Of a DNA stretch of 50,364 nt, positions 33,655 to 42,564 are shown in pieces (position 1 is the stretch's first letter; every line of letters starts with the position of its first letter). This DNA is from Planctomycetota bacterium (lineage in GTDB: Bacteria > Planctomycetota > Phycisphaerae > WQYP01). Where the stretch lies: contig JAJZCR010000022.1 of the NCBI GenBank assembly GCA_021851715.1, positions 1 through 50,364 of the forward strand. Direction: 5' to 3'. A model generated the notes under the pieces. The model had not been told where the DNA came from, did not search any database, and saw only the letters and a program-made list of their open reading frames with translations. The translations under genes were made by a program, and so were the position numbers.

Positions 33655-34401
33655 TCAGATCTTTTTGAACAGCACTTTTAACAGCTTCTTTTCCAGCAGC
33701 AGATCGCGTCCTGCCGGATACCAATACTCACCACCCACACCTGGCGCTGCATGGCTGGCCATCAACGGCAGAATGTTTCCGCCAAAAGCGGATATGCCAT
33801 TAAAGGCCACCGCTCCCACCATGCCCTGCGGGTTTTCCCGCCGCTCCACCAGCACCTCAATACTTATGCGATATCGCTGCTTACCCAAGCGCTCAATGAC
33901 CAGGCGAATGGTTCGCCGAAATGTGTTCAGCGTGCTCTCCATCAGCGAATTGCCGTTGGTAACATCCGGACGCCACCATTGCAGCACTTCCGGTCCGATC
34001 TGCGGCTTGCTGACAATAATACCCAGCCTGTAGCTGGACCAGCTCACCCGATAGCCGGTATGCCGAACCAGGCGCATCGCCTGATTAAAAATACGCCTGT
34101 AACTGGCAATATCAATGACTTTGGAAGTGGAATTGGTCAGATTGGCCACCCAGCCATTTTTCACCGTCGCCGGCACCGTCGCAAACACACCGCCCTTCAT
34201 AACACCACTCCGTACCTTGGTGATGGCTTTACCAGGCTGTGTGGTGGATACCGCCGGGGCCGCCCAAGGCGGGCCGATGGCCGCCGGTTTTAACGGCACC
34301 AGCGCCGTGTGGCACCCTCCCAGGAGCCAACTGAATCCGAAGAACACCGCCACAGTTAATGGCACGCGTACAGAGCGTTTAATATGCAACTCCATGTTCA
34401 T
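33655..34401 (-). CDS. Lipoprotein of unknown function
   Basis: About 248 residues. A short basic start (MELHIKRSVRVPL) and hydrophobic stretch end in LLGGC, so C30 would carry the lipid. The mature part has VIDIASYRRIFNQAMRLVRHTGY, then IRLVIERLGKQRYRISIEVLVERRENPQ, giving an alpha-beta layout. It loosely recalls outer-membrane assembly lipoproteins, but I recognise no family. The start is ambiguous between 34401 and 34395. It is the last gene of the recO, MauE-thioredoxin, lipoprotein group, 54 bases downstream. Confidence 0.6.
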   Translation of the reverse strand: MNMELHIKRSVRVPLTVAVFFGFSWLLGGCHTALVPLKPAAIGPPWAAPAVSTTQPGKAITKVRSGVMKGGVFATVPATVKNGWVANLTNSTSKVIDIASYRRIFNQAMRLVRHTGYRVSWSSYRLGIIVSKPQIGPEVLQWWRPDVTNGNSLMESTLNTFRRTIRLVIERLGKQRYRISIEVLVERRENPQGMVGAVAFNGISAFGGNILPLMASHAAPGVGGEYWYPAGRDLLLEKKLLKVLFKKI

Positions 34402-34455
34402 GGCGACCATTGTAACGTGCTGCGGTAACTTTTGGCCAATGACCGGCATGGCCTT

Positions 34456-35391
34456 TCAGAATCCGCTCCAGTACCCCTCGACGTATATTCTCACCCGCGT
34501 CACCACGCCGTTATGCATATCCAGATAGAGTGGAAACATCGGTATCGCCCAGTTCCGGCCGAAATGCACTCTCGCGTGAGCCATTCCCCGCAGATCAAGC
34601 GACGCCGGCAAAGAGCCGTTCGGCGGTACCTCAAGAAGTAACACATGATGTGGATGTTTGGCCACGGCAAGTTTCGCCGCCACTTGTCCAATCGCCCGCT
34701 GGCATACGTCGCAGCCGTGGTGATACAGCACCACCAGCCATCGCCCATGGGCGTAAAGCTGCGCATGACGCATGTATTTGAGCAGCGGCATGCGGTCATG
34801 GGCCCAGCCCACCGGATTCATCAATACAGTACCCCTGCCACCGGTGATTCTCCCATCCGCATGCAGCCACGCGGGTCGATTGCGGACTGATAGCCAACCA
34901 ACTGCGGCCAACAGCAGCAACAGCAATACCCCCGCGCCCATTAAACGAAATTTGGTCGCCCCTGGCTCCGACCTTTGCGGATGCCATACCAGCAAGGCCA
35001 CCAGTACTCCCACATCCAGGGCCAGCGTCCACCAGGGATCCACCCGCAGAGTGCCGAAACAGCCGCACGATTGATGGCCTGCCCAGCCGCGAAACAATGA
35101 AACACCGGCAAAAGTCAAAAAGAGCAAGACTGCCGCGGCCCATGCCCCTCGGCGCCACACCCCGCACCAGCACCAAAACCCCGCGGCTGTCTCCACCAGT
35201 GCTTCCAATATCCTCTCATAAGAAGCCGGCCACTGCCTGGTTAGTATCGCGTCTATTTTCAGGATCGCGGCCACTACCAGCACGGTTCCAACGGCAATCA
35301 ATACCAGGTCCGCAGGTGCCCAACCAGTATTCTGCGCCCTGGCTTTATCAGTTTCGCCACCAGAGGAAGTGTTGAAGGCATCCGGCATCAT
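34456..35391 (-). CDS. MauE/DoxX-like membrane protein fused to a thioredoxin-like domain
   Basis: A 311-residue fusion. Residues about 28-175 hold five membrane helices with the MauE-type SCGCFG motif (C109, C111). Residues about 195-311 form a thioredoxin-like domain with an active-site pair C227 and C230 in LYHHGCDVCQRA. MauE proteins help mature periplasmic proteins by thiol chemistry, and the layout suggests electrons pass between membrane cysteines and the thioredoxin-like part in the periplasm, though this is inference. The start overlaps the recO stop (ATGA), so the pair is translationally coupled although functionally unrelated to recO. Confidence 0.82.
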   Translation of the reverse strand: MMPDAFNTSSGGETDKARAQNTGWAPADLVLIAVGTVLVVAAILKIDAILTRQWPASYERILEALVETAAGFWCWCGVWRRGAWAAAVLLFLTFAGVSLFRGWAGHQSCGCFGTLRVDPWWTLALDVGVLVALLVWHPQRSEPGATKFRLMGAGVLLLLLLAAVGWLSVRNRPAWLHADGRITGGRGTVLMNPVGWAHDRMPLLKYMRHAQLYAHGRWLVVLYHHGCDVCQRAIGQVAAKLAVAKHPHHVLLLEVPPNGSLPASLDLRGMAHARVHFGRNWAIPMFPLYLDMHNGVVTRVRIYVEGYWSGF

Positions 35392-36278
35392 GCGAGGCTC
35401 TCTATCTGGCCGTCAGGCAGCATCCCCGCCCCATGCACCACCGATTTTTCAAAACCCACCCCCAGGTTTGCCCCGGCAGCCTCCGGCATCGTCGGCCCGC
35501 ACCCGCAAATCATGCCCAGCAGCGTCCGCGTTTTCATCGCGCGATCCAAAGTACATTCCAGATGGCTTAGCATCAATTGCAAAGCCAGAAACAGGGCTTG
35601 CGGATCTGCCGGCCGCTGCGGCAAAGATTCCTTCATCACCTGCGGCCTTGGCAAGCGCGCCAACGCCAGCACCACGAGACTGGGCAATGCCATGGCTGTG
35701 CCCGCAGGGCGGCAATTGCTGCAGATAATGCCTCCCACTCGGGGCACAAACCGCACGACATCGGTTTTTATTTCCGTACCGCAAAGCACGCAGTGTTCCA
35801 ATATCGGCCAGTAGCCCGTTTTCTGCAGGGCGGCTTTAACATAAGCGGCAACCACGCGCGCCAATGATGGCAAATCGGAATGACCCAGCATTTGCAGCGC
35901 CACCACCAAATCCTCAAAAATATGCGGATGCGAATCCAGCGGGGCCAGTAACTCCATGGTCACTTCCGCCATCAGAGTCCCCGCATAATACCTGCGTAAA
36001 TTGTTGCGCATCAACGGCCAATGATCCAACACCTGCCAGCCCGACAGCGTAGCCAGTTCCGCCCCGCCGCGCCCCGCCACAAAGACCGCCTGGCCGCGGG
36101 CCAACATATCCAGCGGCCCACCCAGTGGACTCGCCGAAGTTTGTCGCCCACGTTTAATGCCTTTGGCAATCACTCCGAGCATGCCAAATTCCCGCGTAAA
36201 GAGCCGCGCAATCTGGCTGGTTTCTGAAAAATCAATCAGATGCAGACACAGCGCTTCACTTTTTTGGTACGTCGCCAC
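35388..36278 (-). CDS. recO: DNA repair protein RecO
   Basis: RecF-pathway recombination mediator that helps load RecA on gapped DNA. 296 residues with the N-terminal OB fold (EALCLHLIDFSETSQIARLFTREFGMLGVIAKGIKRG) and a C-terminal domain holding a zinc-finger-like quartet, CVLCG and ICSNC. A variable tail of about 60 residues follows. The ATG at 36278 is the only reasonable start. It is the first gene of a three-gene minus-strand group, divergent from mqnE. Confidence 0.92.
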   Translation of the reverse strand: MATYQKSEALCLHLIDFSETSQIARLFTREFGMLGVIAKGIKRGRQTSASPLGGPLDMLARGQAVFVAGRGGAELATLSGWQVLDHWPLMRNNLRRYYAGTLMAEVTMELLAPLDSHPHIFEDLVVALQMLGHSDLPSLARVVAAYVKAALQKTGYWPILEHCVLCGTEIKTDVVRFVPRVGGIICSNCRPAGTAMALPSLVVLALARLPRPQVMKESLPQRPADPQALFLALQLMLSHLECTLDRAMKTRTLLGMICGCGPTMPEAAGANLGVGFEKSVVHGAGMLPDGQIESLA

Positions 36279-36402
36279 AGGCTTATTTTACCGCTGCCCG
36301 CCATTTTCCACATCCGGCCGGCAACCGACCCCGGACTTGGAATCCGCCCTGTAACGGCTTAAGATGGATAGGGTTGTCCACGCGGCCAATGATAGGTGTT
36401 TA

Positions 36403-37599
36403 ATGCCGGTTACCACTGATGAATCAACCAGAGAAATAACCTACGCGACGCCAAAGTCGATCGATCAATACCTGCGCCGGCAAGACATTGCTGACCCCGC
36501 ACTGCTGCCCATTGCGGAAAAAGTTGCGGCCGGCCAATGGTTGAATTTTGAAGATGGCATGGCCCTGTGGAACACGCGGGATATCTTTTCCCTGGGAGCC
36601 TTGGCCAATGCGGTGCGGCAGGCCATGCACGGCCGCATGGCGTATTATAACATCAACCGCCACATCAACTATTCCAATATCTGTGCATTATCCTGCAAGT
36701 TCTGCGAATTCCATCGCAAGCGCGGCGAAGCGGGTGCTTATGAATATCAGTTGGAGGATATTTATCGCATAGCCAAAGAAGCGGCAAACGCTGGAGCCAC
36801 CGAAATTCACATTGTAGGGGGTTTGCATCCGTGGCTCCCCTTTGACTGGTATCTGGAAATGCTTTCTGGATTACGCCAGCGTCACCCGCAAGTGCATCTC
36901 AAATGCTTCACCGCCATTGAAATTGACCATTTGAGCCGCATTTCCCGCCTTTCCTATAAGGAAGTACTCATGGCTCTGCGCGAGCATGGGCTGGGATCTA
37001 TGCCCGGCGGCGGAGCGGAGGTGTTTGATGACCGCGTACACGACGAGGTTTTCAAGGGCAAACTGCGGGCTGATGGATGGATGGAAATTCACCGCACCGC
37101 CCACGAACTCGGCATTAAAACCAATGCCACTATTCTCTACGGCCATGTCGAAACACGAGCGGAGCGCGTGAATCACTTGATAGCGCTGCGGGAATTGCAG
37201 GATAAAGCCCCGGGCTTCCAGACCATTATCCCGCTTTCGTTTATTCCGGATGGTAGCGAGCTTGGCCATCTGCCCGGACCCACTGGCATGGAAGACTTGA
37301 AAATGCTCGCCATTTCCCGTCTTATGCTCCCCAACTTTGCCCACGTCAAGGCATTCTGGATTATGCAGACAATGAAGCTTGCGCAGGTGTCGCTGAGTTT
37401 TGGCACCGACGATCTGGATGGCACCGTTGTGTGGTACGATATCACCAAGCGCGAAGGCGGTTCCGGCAACCAGCATCAGGAACAAACGGTGGAAGATATT
37501 CGCCGACTGGTGCACGAGGCCGGTTATATCCCCGTCGAACGCGACACCCTCTATCGCCGGGTTATCCGTGACGGCGCACAATGGCGTGTGGAAGATTAA
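36403..37599 (+). CDS. mqnE: Aminodeoxyfutalosine synthase MqnE
   Basis: Radical SAM enzyme that joins 3-[(1-carboxyvinyl)oxy]benzoate to a SAM-derived adenosyl group in the futalosine menaquinone pathway. 398 residues. The [4Fe-4S]/SAM cluster cysteines are C94, C98 and C101 in CALSCKFCEF. The family stretches GLHPWLPFDWYLEML, GLGSMPGGGAEVFDDRV, and QTIIPLSFIPDGSELGHL are clear. The ATG at 36403 (with AGGTG upstream) fits the family; an ATG at 36364 would add 13 residues. No other mqn gene is in the window. It indicates that the organism makes menaquinone without the classical Men pathway. Confidence 0.94.
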   Translation: MPVTTDESTREITYATPKSIDQYLRRQDIADPALLPIAEKVAAGQWLNFEDGMALWNTRDIFSLGALANAVRQAMHGRMAYYNINRHINYSNICALSCKFCEFHRKRGEAGAYEYQLEDIYRIAKEAANAGATEIHIVGGLHPWLPFDWYLEMLSGLRQRHPQVHLKCFTAIEIDHLSRISRLSYKEVLMALREHGLGSMPGGGAEVFDDRVHDEVFKGKLRADGWMEIHRTAHELGIKTNATILYGHVETRAERVNHLIALRELQDKAPGFQTIIPLSFIPDGSELGHLPGPTGMEDLKMLAISRLMLPNFAHVKAFWIMQTMKLAQVSLSFGTDDLDGTVVWYDITKREGGSGNQHQEQTVEDIRRLVHEAGYIPVERDTLYRRVIRDGAQWRVED

Positions 37600-37656
37600 T
37601 GGCGGCGGGACGGGGCCGTTATTCTACCCCGACGCGCCGACAGCAGTGCAGATGTG

Positions 37657-38043
37657 ATGCCCAGACTTCCCTTTGTTTTTCATTCGCCGCGAAAAATCTG
37701 CCATGGGCTGATCTGGGCCGGTTGCATCCTGGTGGGCCTGGCGATGGCACTGCCACTGCTGGTAACCCGGCCTCTCACCGGCATATCGGCAGAAGACTTT
37801 GTCATCCATCAGCACGGAGCCTATTTTGAAGTGACGGGCATCCACCACGGTTATCAGCGCAAACAGGCCATCAGCCGCCGGCAATACCGGCAGGTCAAGC
37901 ATATTGGAGAGCTTGGCACCGTGGGCGTCGTTGCCGGTATCGGCCTATGCGCCACGGGGTATGCCCTGCTGCTGATACGCAGTGCCCGGCAGCGCCGGCG
38001 ATTGCGGCTGGCTCAACTCGGAACTTTGGCTCGGCGCAGATGA
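37657..38043 (+). CDS. Small membrane protein of unknown function
   Basis: A 128-residue protein with two predicted membrane helices, GLIWAGCILVGLAMALPLLV (about residues 17-36) and TVGVVAGIGLCATGYALLLI (about 88-107). They flank a 50-residue loop (TGISAEDFVIHQHGAYFEVTGIHHGYQRKQA), and a strongly basic tail follows. No family is recognised. It follows mqnE by 57 bases on the same strand and may share its transcript. Its end is seven bases from the convergent sodA stop. A GTG one codon earlier is an alternative start. Confidence 0.6.
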   Translation: MPRLPFVFHSPRKICHGLIWAGCILVGLAMALPLLVTRPLTGISAEDFVIHQHGAYFEVTGIHHGYQRKQAISRRQYRQVKHIGELGTVGVVAGIGLCATGYALLLIRSARQRRRLRLAQLGTLARRR

Positions 38044-38050
38044 TGGACCG

Positions 38051-38683
38051 TTATTTAGCCGCGGCGTAAATTTCCCCGACCTTTTTCCAGTTCACCACCT
38101 GCCACCAGGCAGCTAAATACTCTGGTCGACGGTTTTGATATTTTAGATAGTAGGCATGTTCCCACACATCCAGGCCCAGCACAGGCTTTCCGGAAAATCC
38201 AGCTATTTCGCCCATCAGCGGATTGTCCTGATTAGCGGTGGAACCAATGCCCAGCTTGCCGTTCTTGACGACCAGCCAAGCCCAGCCGGAGCCAAAACGC
38301 TTGGCGGCAACATCGGTGAATTTGGCCTTGAATTCGGCTACCGAACCAAAATCGCTGGTAATGGCAGCAGCCAAGGCCCCATCGGGTTCGCCACCGCCGC
38401 CATGACCTTGAGGCGCTAAAATCTGCCAGAACATGCTGTGGTTCACGTGGCCGCCGCCGTTGTTACGCACCGCGGTGCGGATATCTTCGGGCACTGCCGC
38501 CAGATTGCTCACGAGTGCCTCTGCAGTTTGCGATTCCAGGTTCGCCTTGCCGGCGATGGCGGTATTGAGATTTTTGACGTACGCACCATGGTGCCCGTCA
38601 TGGTGAATTTGCATGGTTTTGGCATCAATAACCGGCTCAAGAGCGGCAAAATCGTAAGGTAAATTGGGAAGTGTAAACGCCAT
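38051..38683 (-). CDS. sodA: Superoxide dismutase, Mn-type
   Basis: Converts superoxide to oxygen and hydrogen peroxide. 210 residues with all four metal ligands: H27 in [14 protein letters not shown]82 in [10 protein letters not shown], and D172 and H176 in [10 protein letters not shown]. The Gly-Gly before HVNHS and the Gln in STANQDNPL are signatures of Mn-dependent or cambialistic members over Fe-type. There is no signal peptide. AAAGGG precedes the ATG, and a good promoter lies about 90 bases upstream (38766-38795). It implies at least some oxygen exposure alongside a likely anaerobic-type energy complex. Confidence 0.96.
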   Translation of the reverse strand: MAFTLPNLPYDFAALEPVIDAKTMQIHHDGHHGAYVKNLNTAIAGKANLESQTAEALVSNLAAVPEDIRTAVRNNGGGHVNHSMFWQILAPQGHGGGGEPDGALAAAITSDFGSVAEFKAKFTDVAAKRFGSGWAWLVVKNGKLGIGSTANQDNPLMGEIAGFSGKPVLGLDVWEHAYYLKYQNRRPEYLAAWWQVVNWKKVGEIYAAAK

Positions 38684-38765
38684 GATGGAACCCTTTCAAA
38701 AAGAGCGAAAAACGTCTCAACCCATAAAACCAACGCGGCTGGTCGGATAACGTTCGCCTACTGTA

Positions 38766-38795
38766 GTTATAGAAGCCGAACGTGGCGGAAGTCAA
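38766..38795 (-). promoter_or_regulatory. Sigma-70-type promoter of sodA
   Basis: On the minus strand TTGACT (38790-38795) and TATAAC (38766-38771) each match five of six consensus bases and are 18 bases apart. The leader to the sodA ATG at 38683 would be about 75 bases. Confidence 0.6.
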
Positions 38796-38812
38796 GCGTG
38801 GGAAAAGTAGTC

Positions 38813-40468
38813 TCAGCGTGTGTAGGATGCCACCAGATCAGATCCGTTGAGCTTCAGGCTTTGCGCCTTGGCCGGCTTAACGGAGACATTCGCCATCCAT
38901 ATCCTCAGCGCTCTGCCGGTAATACGCCAGGCTGCCACGGTATAAGCCGCCGGAGCGATATGAATGGCTTTAGGAATGTTGCCATGCACGTCCGTGATGA
39001 TCAAATCCACCTTTTTATTCTTCAAGACTGGAAGAATGTTGTCGGTAAAGTAGCTGCCTACATTCTGCAGACACTGCGCGGTATTGTGACCGATCTGGGA
39101 ACTAAGCAGCAGCGAAACAATATTCGGCCAGTCAAAACTATACGAAATGGGCTCGCTGTTGGCGTTAATGCTTTGATCGTAATACTGCTGAACTGAATTG
39201 GTATTTGGCGTACCTTGTATTTTAGTTATGGCCCCGGCCCACGCCCCATTGCGGTTATGAAACAGCACGTTCTGCAGATGATGCAGGCGGCTGTAGGCCG
39301 CATGAACCTCATTTTGCAGGTCCAGCATTTTAACGCCCGCCGGAACAATGACCACCTCATACGGGCCGGGCAGCCCGGACGACCGGATCGAAATCGCCAA
39401 AGTGGCCTTGTTGTACGGTTGCTGTGGATAATCCCGCTTCGCCAGAGTCCTGTATTTCTTGCTGATTTTGCGCAAAGCCACCCGGGCGGTACCTTTCATC
39501 TCAAATAGCACCGGGCGCTCATGCGAACCGACTTTAAATATCCAATTCTGAAAAACCGTATGGTGGCCATCAACCATGCGATAATCGTCCACAACGGGCG
39601 TATTCAGGTGCACGGGGCGAAAAACTTCACCGAACTTCAGATATCCGATCGGATAGTATTGGTGGCCGCCGCTTGTCACCAGCCGCACCTGTGAAGGCGT
39701 TAAAAAAAGATAATTTTCGCCATCGGCGCTGTTGGCGCTCACATCCGGTTCCGTGGCGCCACGCCGCACACGCGTTTGAATCAGCAATATCTTATGGCGC
39801 TGCCCCGGTGACGGAATTTTCAGCGTCACCAGATTATCTCCATGGAGCGATCCCATGGAGATCACTTTCAATAAATTCGGTGGCAGCGTACTCCAGGTTC
39901 CATAAAACACGCCATGGCGATAGCCATACAACTGCCGGGGAAAATCAGGGTTGACGTCGGCAAACACTGTCGGGCCGCCCATGGACCCTCCGCCGACATT
40001 GCTCCATATCGCCGCCACCAGACCATCCGGATCCAACCAGACCACCGTGGCCGAATGATTCATCCCTTTCGGATAGCGGCTGTACCCCAGAATACTCGTC
40101 GGCAGTGGCATCATTTCAATACCGATGAGTGTGGTGCCGATGATGACCATGGCCGCAAAAAAACCTGCCGCTCCGCCGGCGATGCGGTTGGGCCACACCG
40201 GCAGTACCATGTCAAATCGAACCAGCCGGTCGACCAATTCACGTACCGCCGTAAAAGCCAGCATAAACAACAGCAGAAACGCCACACCGTAGGCGTAATC
40301 CGGCTGGCGGGACATGATGGGAATCGCGGCCAATTGATACAAGCCCACCGCCAGAAATGAGGCAAACAAAGACGCCAGCAGCAGGCACAACGCCGAAAAA
40401 ACACCCTGCGTGGCCATGTACAGCGTCAGCAGCAGAACAAACAGCACAACAATCAAGTCAAGAATCAT
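38813..40468 (-). CDS. CvpA-like membrane protein with a large extracytoplasmic domain
   Basis: A 551-residue protein. Residues 1-120 contain four membrane helices with CvpA-like spacing (MILDLIVVLFVLLLTLYMATQG, then FLLLFMLAFTAVRELVDRLVRF, then NRIAGGAAGFFAAMVIIGT), a family loosely tied to colicin V production and envelope stress. The remaining 430 residues are soluble, beta-rich, and of no family I recognise. The ATG at 40468 has GGGAG upstream; an in-frame start at 40501 lacks one. It follows the GspE-like pseudo-ATPase by 43 bases and is probably on the same transcript, so the two may act together at the inner membrane. Confidence 0.7.
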   Translation of the reverse strand: MILDLIVVLFVLLLTLYMATQGVFSALCLLLASLFASFLAVGLYQLAAIPIMSRQPDYAYGVAFLLLFMLAFTAVRELVDRLVRFDMVLPVWPNRIAGGAAGFFAAMVIIGTTLIGIEMMPLPTSILGYSRYPKGMNHSATVVWLDPDGLVAAIWSNVGGGSMGGPTVFADVNPDFPRQLYGYRHGVFYGTWSTLPPNLLKVISMGSLHGDNLVTLKIPSPGQRHKILLIQTRVRRGATEPDVSANSADGENYLFLTPSQVRLVTSGGHQYYPIGYLKFGEVFRPVHLNTPVVDDYRMVDGHHTVFQNWIFKVGSHERPVLFEMKGTARVALRKISKKYRTLAKRDYPQQPYNKATLAISIRSSGLPGPYEVVIVPAGVKMLDLQNEVHAAYSRLHHLQNVLFHNRNGAWAGAITKIQGTPNTNSVQQYYDQSINANSEPISYSFDWPNIVSLLLSSQIGHNTAQCLQNVGSYFTDNILPVLKNKKVDLIITDVHGNIPKAIHIAPAAYTVAAWRITGRALRIWMANVSVKPAKAQSLKLNGSDLVASYTR

Positions 40469-40511
40469 GGGTACTCCCGTAGCCCCGGCAGCCAGCGCCA
40501 CCGGGCCGAGG

Positions 40512-42179
40512 TTATGACGAACTCTGCGGCTGGGCCGGGGCCGCCGACCCGCGGGCTGGCTTGTCCGGAGAACAGACCCGCAGCACTTCCTGGATCGAGG
40601 TTAATCCCACCGCAAACTTGCGGATGCCGTGCTCCACCAGCAGCATCAAATGATTTTTTCGCGCCAAGGTTCGAATTTCATCGATGGTCTTGTTGGAGGC
40701 CAGCGCTTTACGGATATCGTCATTGATGACCAGAATTTCATAAATTCCGGTGCGACCCTTATAACCAATCCCGCCGCATTCGCCGCATTTAATCGGGTTG
40801 CCTTTGTTATCCACCACCGGCCGAGAATTCGCCTTGAAAGCCTTGATTTCACGGCCCACGGGCAGGTTGAGCCGGGCCAGTGTGGCCGCATCCGGAGAGT
40901 ATGCAGTTTTGCACGCCGGGCACAAAACACGTATCAGCCGCGAAGCAATGACCGCCTGCAGAGACTGTGCCGTCACATCAGAATTGCCCACCAATTTCCG
41001 CCATTGATCCAGGGCCGCCAGAGAATCGACGGACATCAGGCCCACGTAAGCCTTGCGGTCCTGGCCATACCTGGCAATCCCCTCCGCCGCCGGGGCATCC
41101 GTGCCCAGTCCCAGCATCACCACATTGGGATCTTTCAGCAGCAGGTTGGAGAGGATTTTGGCGGCACTCGAGTCTGGATTTTGGGGGTCAATCCTGTTAA
41201 CTGTGACCGACTCGAATTCGCACCGCGGGTTGACTTCCACCGTCTGAATGCTATTGGTGTACGCATCGTGCGTCGTTAACAGGGAATAAAGCAATGTGGT
41301 GCGCCCCATGTGCGCGGGCGACGCGACCAGCACCACGCCCGCAGGCATCGCCGCAAGCTCTTTCATCACCCCCAGTTGTTCGGCCGTCATACCAAGTTCA
41401 GAAAGCGCCAAGCGCCAGCTTTGACTGGCACCGGCCTGCAAATGGACCTTCTCACCCGCCGTGGTGCCGCTGGTTTCCACGGTCCAAACGGTTCGCTGCC
41501 CGGCACCATCGCGTACAATGATTCCGCCTTTTTGCGGCCGGCGGCGTTCCTCCAGCGAAAGCCCCGCAATCCTTTTAATTCCCTGTATAATAGGTTCAGC
41601 CGCGCTGCGCTGCATTGCCGGCTGCGGAAAGGCCACTCCATCCACCGAGAACCTGAGTTCGTAGGCCTGCGAAGACGGCAAAAGATCAATAAGTTGTGCC
41701 CGCGACTCCATCGCCTGAACCAGCAATTGATCCGCCAGCACCACGCCTCCGTAGAGCGGATCATCCGTGGTCGGCAGGCGTCGCGCAGCGCCGCTGTCGG
41801 TGATGTAATCTAAAATAAGTTGTTCCGCCGATTTTTTAATCTCGCGCCTTTCCGTCGCGCGACCCAGGGAAGCAAACACTGCGGCCATGAGGTGGCCGCT
41901 TGGACCCAGTTCCGCCACCCGCACATGCCAGTACCAGGCGATAACGCCTGCCATGACCGCCAGATTCACCAGCAAGGCAAGCCAAAAATTCGGTATCAGC
42001 ACCCAGAACAGCAGGATCAGCGCCAGGGCCCCCACCATCACCCAGTTCCAGAAAAATTCCCGCTGCCGGTGCAGGTTCGGCGCATCGCGGCCCACCCATG
42101 TGCAAAACCACGCCCAAGCAACGGTCAACGCCAGAGCCAGAATCCAGTACGCAGGGTTGATGAAAATCATGGCGAGCAT
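40512..42179 (-). CDS. Membrane-anchored GspE/PilB-like protein with degenerate ATPase motifs
   Basis: A 555-residue protein. The first 85 residues hold two or three membrane helices, which GspE/PilB ATPases lack. From about residue 115 the layout follows the secretion-ATPase family, down to the four zinc cysteines (CPACKTAY and KCGECGGIGYKGRTGIYE). All catalytic motifs are changed: Walker A reads SPAHMGRT (R293 in place of Lys), the Asp box reads EVNPRCE, Walker B reads MLGLGTD in place of the usual VGEIRD, and the His box reads YVGLMSVDS. It is unlikely to hydrolyse ATP. The ATG at 42179 overlaps the previous stop (TGATG). No other type II secretion or pilus genes are nearby. Confidence 0.82.
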   Translation of the reverse strand: MLAMIFINPAYWILALALTVAWAWFCTWVGRDAPNLHRQREFFWNWVMVGALALILLFWVLIPNFWLALLVNLAVMAGVIAWYWHVRVAELGPSGHLMAAVFASLGRATERREIKKSAEQLILDYITDSGAARRLPTTDDPLYGGVVLADQLLVQAMESRAQLIDLLPSSQAYELRFSVDGVAFPQPAMQRSAAEPIIQGIKRIAGLSLEERRRPQKGGIIVRDGAGQRTVWTVETSGTTAGEKVHLQAGASQSWRLALSELGMTAEQLGVMKELAAMPAGVVLVASPAHMGRTTLLYSLLTTHDAYTNSIQTVEVNPRCEFESVTVNRIDPQNPDSSAAKILSNLLLKDPNVVMLGLGTDAPAAEGIARYGQDRKAYVGLMSVDSLAALDQWRKLVGNSDVTAQSLQAVIASRLIRVLCPACKTAYSPDAATLARLNLPVGREIKAFKANSRPVVDNKGNPIKCGECGGIGYKGRTGIYEILVINDDIRKALASNKTIDEIRTLARKNHLMLLVEHGIRKFAVGLTSIQEVLRVCSPDKPARGSAAPAQPQSSS

Positions 42180-42454
42180 CAACGATTCCAAATTTCACTG
42201 CGGCCATCGCGGGCCGCTTCCATCCGCCGGATCTTGCTCCTGCCCATCCACTGGTCATAAAGATTAACATGAAACGCCACGTCTTGCCATAGCACGCAAC
42301 GACCGGTGTCAACCGCCGGCACATCCACCACCATCCCGGACCAATGCCCGGGCATGGCCGCAATCAGCTCTACCGCAGCCGCGCGGCCCAGCGCCGACGG
42401 ACCATACCGCCGGACTACCAGCACATTGTTTCCAGCAGCACATTTCGCCATCAT
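42179..42454 (-). CDS. Small protein of unknown function, coupled to the GspE-like gene
   Basis: A 91-residue protein with no recognised family (VLVVRRYGPSALGRAAAVELI, then HWSGMVVDVPAVDTG). It has no membrane helix and no signal peptide. Two things support a real gene: an AGGTG site lies before the ATG at 42454, and its TGA overlaps the next ATG (TGATG), the pattern of translational coupling. A GTG at 42460 and ATG at 42451 are alternative starts. It probably opens the three-gene operon with the pseudo-ATPase and the CvpA-like protein. Confidence 0.55.
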   Translation of the reverse strand: MMAKCAAGNNVLVVRRYGPSALGRAAAVELIAAMPGHWSGMVVDVPAVDTGRCVLWQDVAFHVNLYDQWMGRSKIRRMEAARDGRSEIWNR

Positions 42455-42564
42455 GGTCACCTGGCACTTTCCCTGGTGAATGTTATACTATTGCATCACA
42501 GCGAACAAATAGATGTGTATAAATCAGGCGGCAAGAGGAACTTGGATTTCATGAGGAGTCTGGC

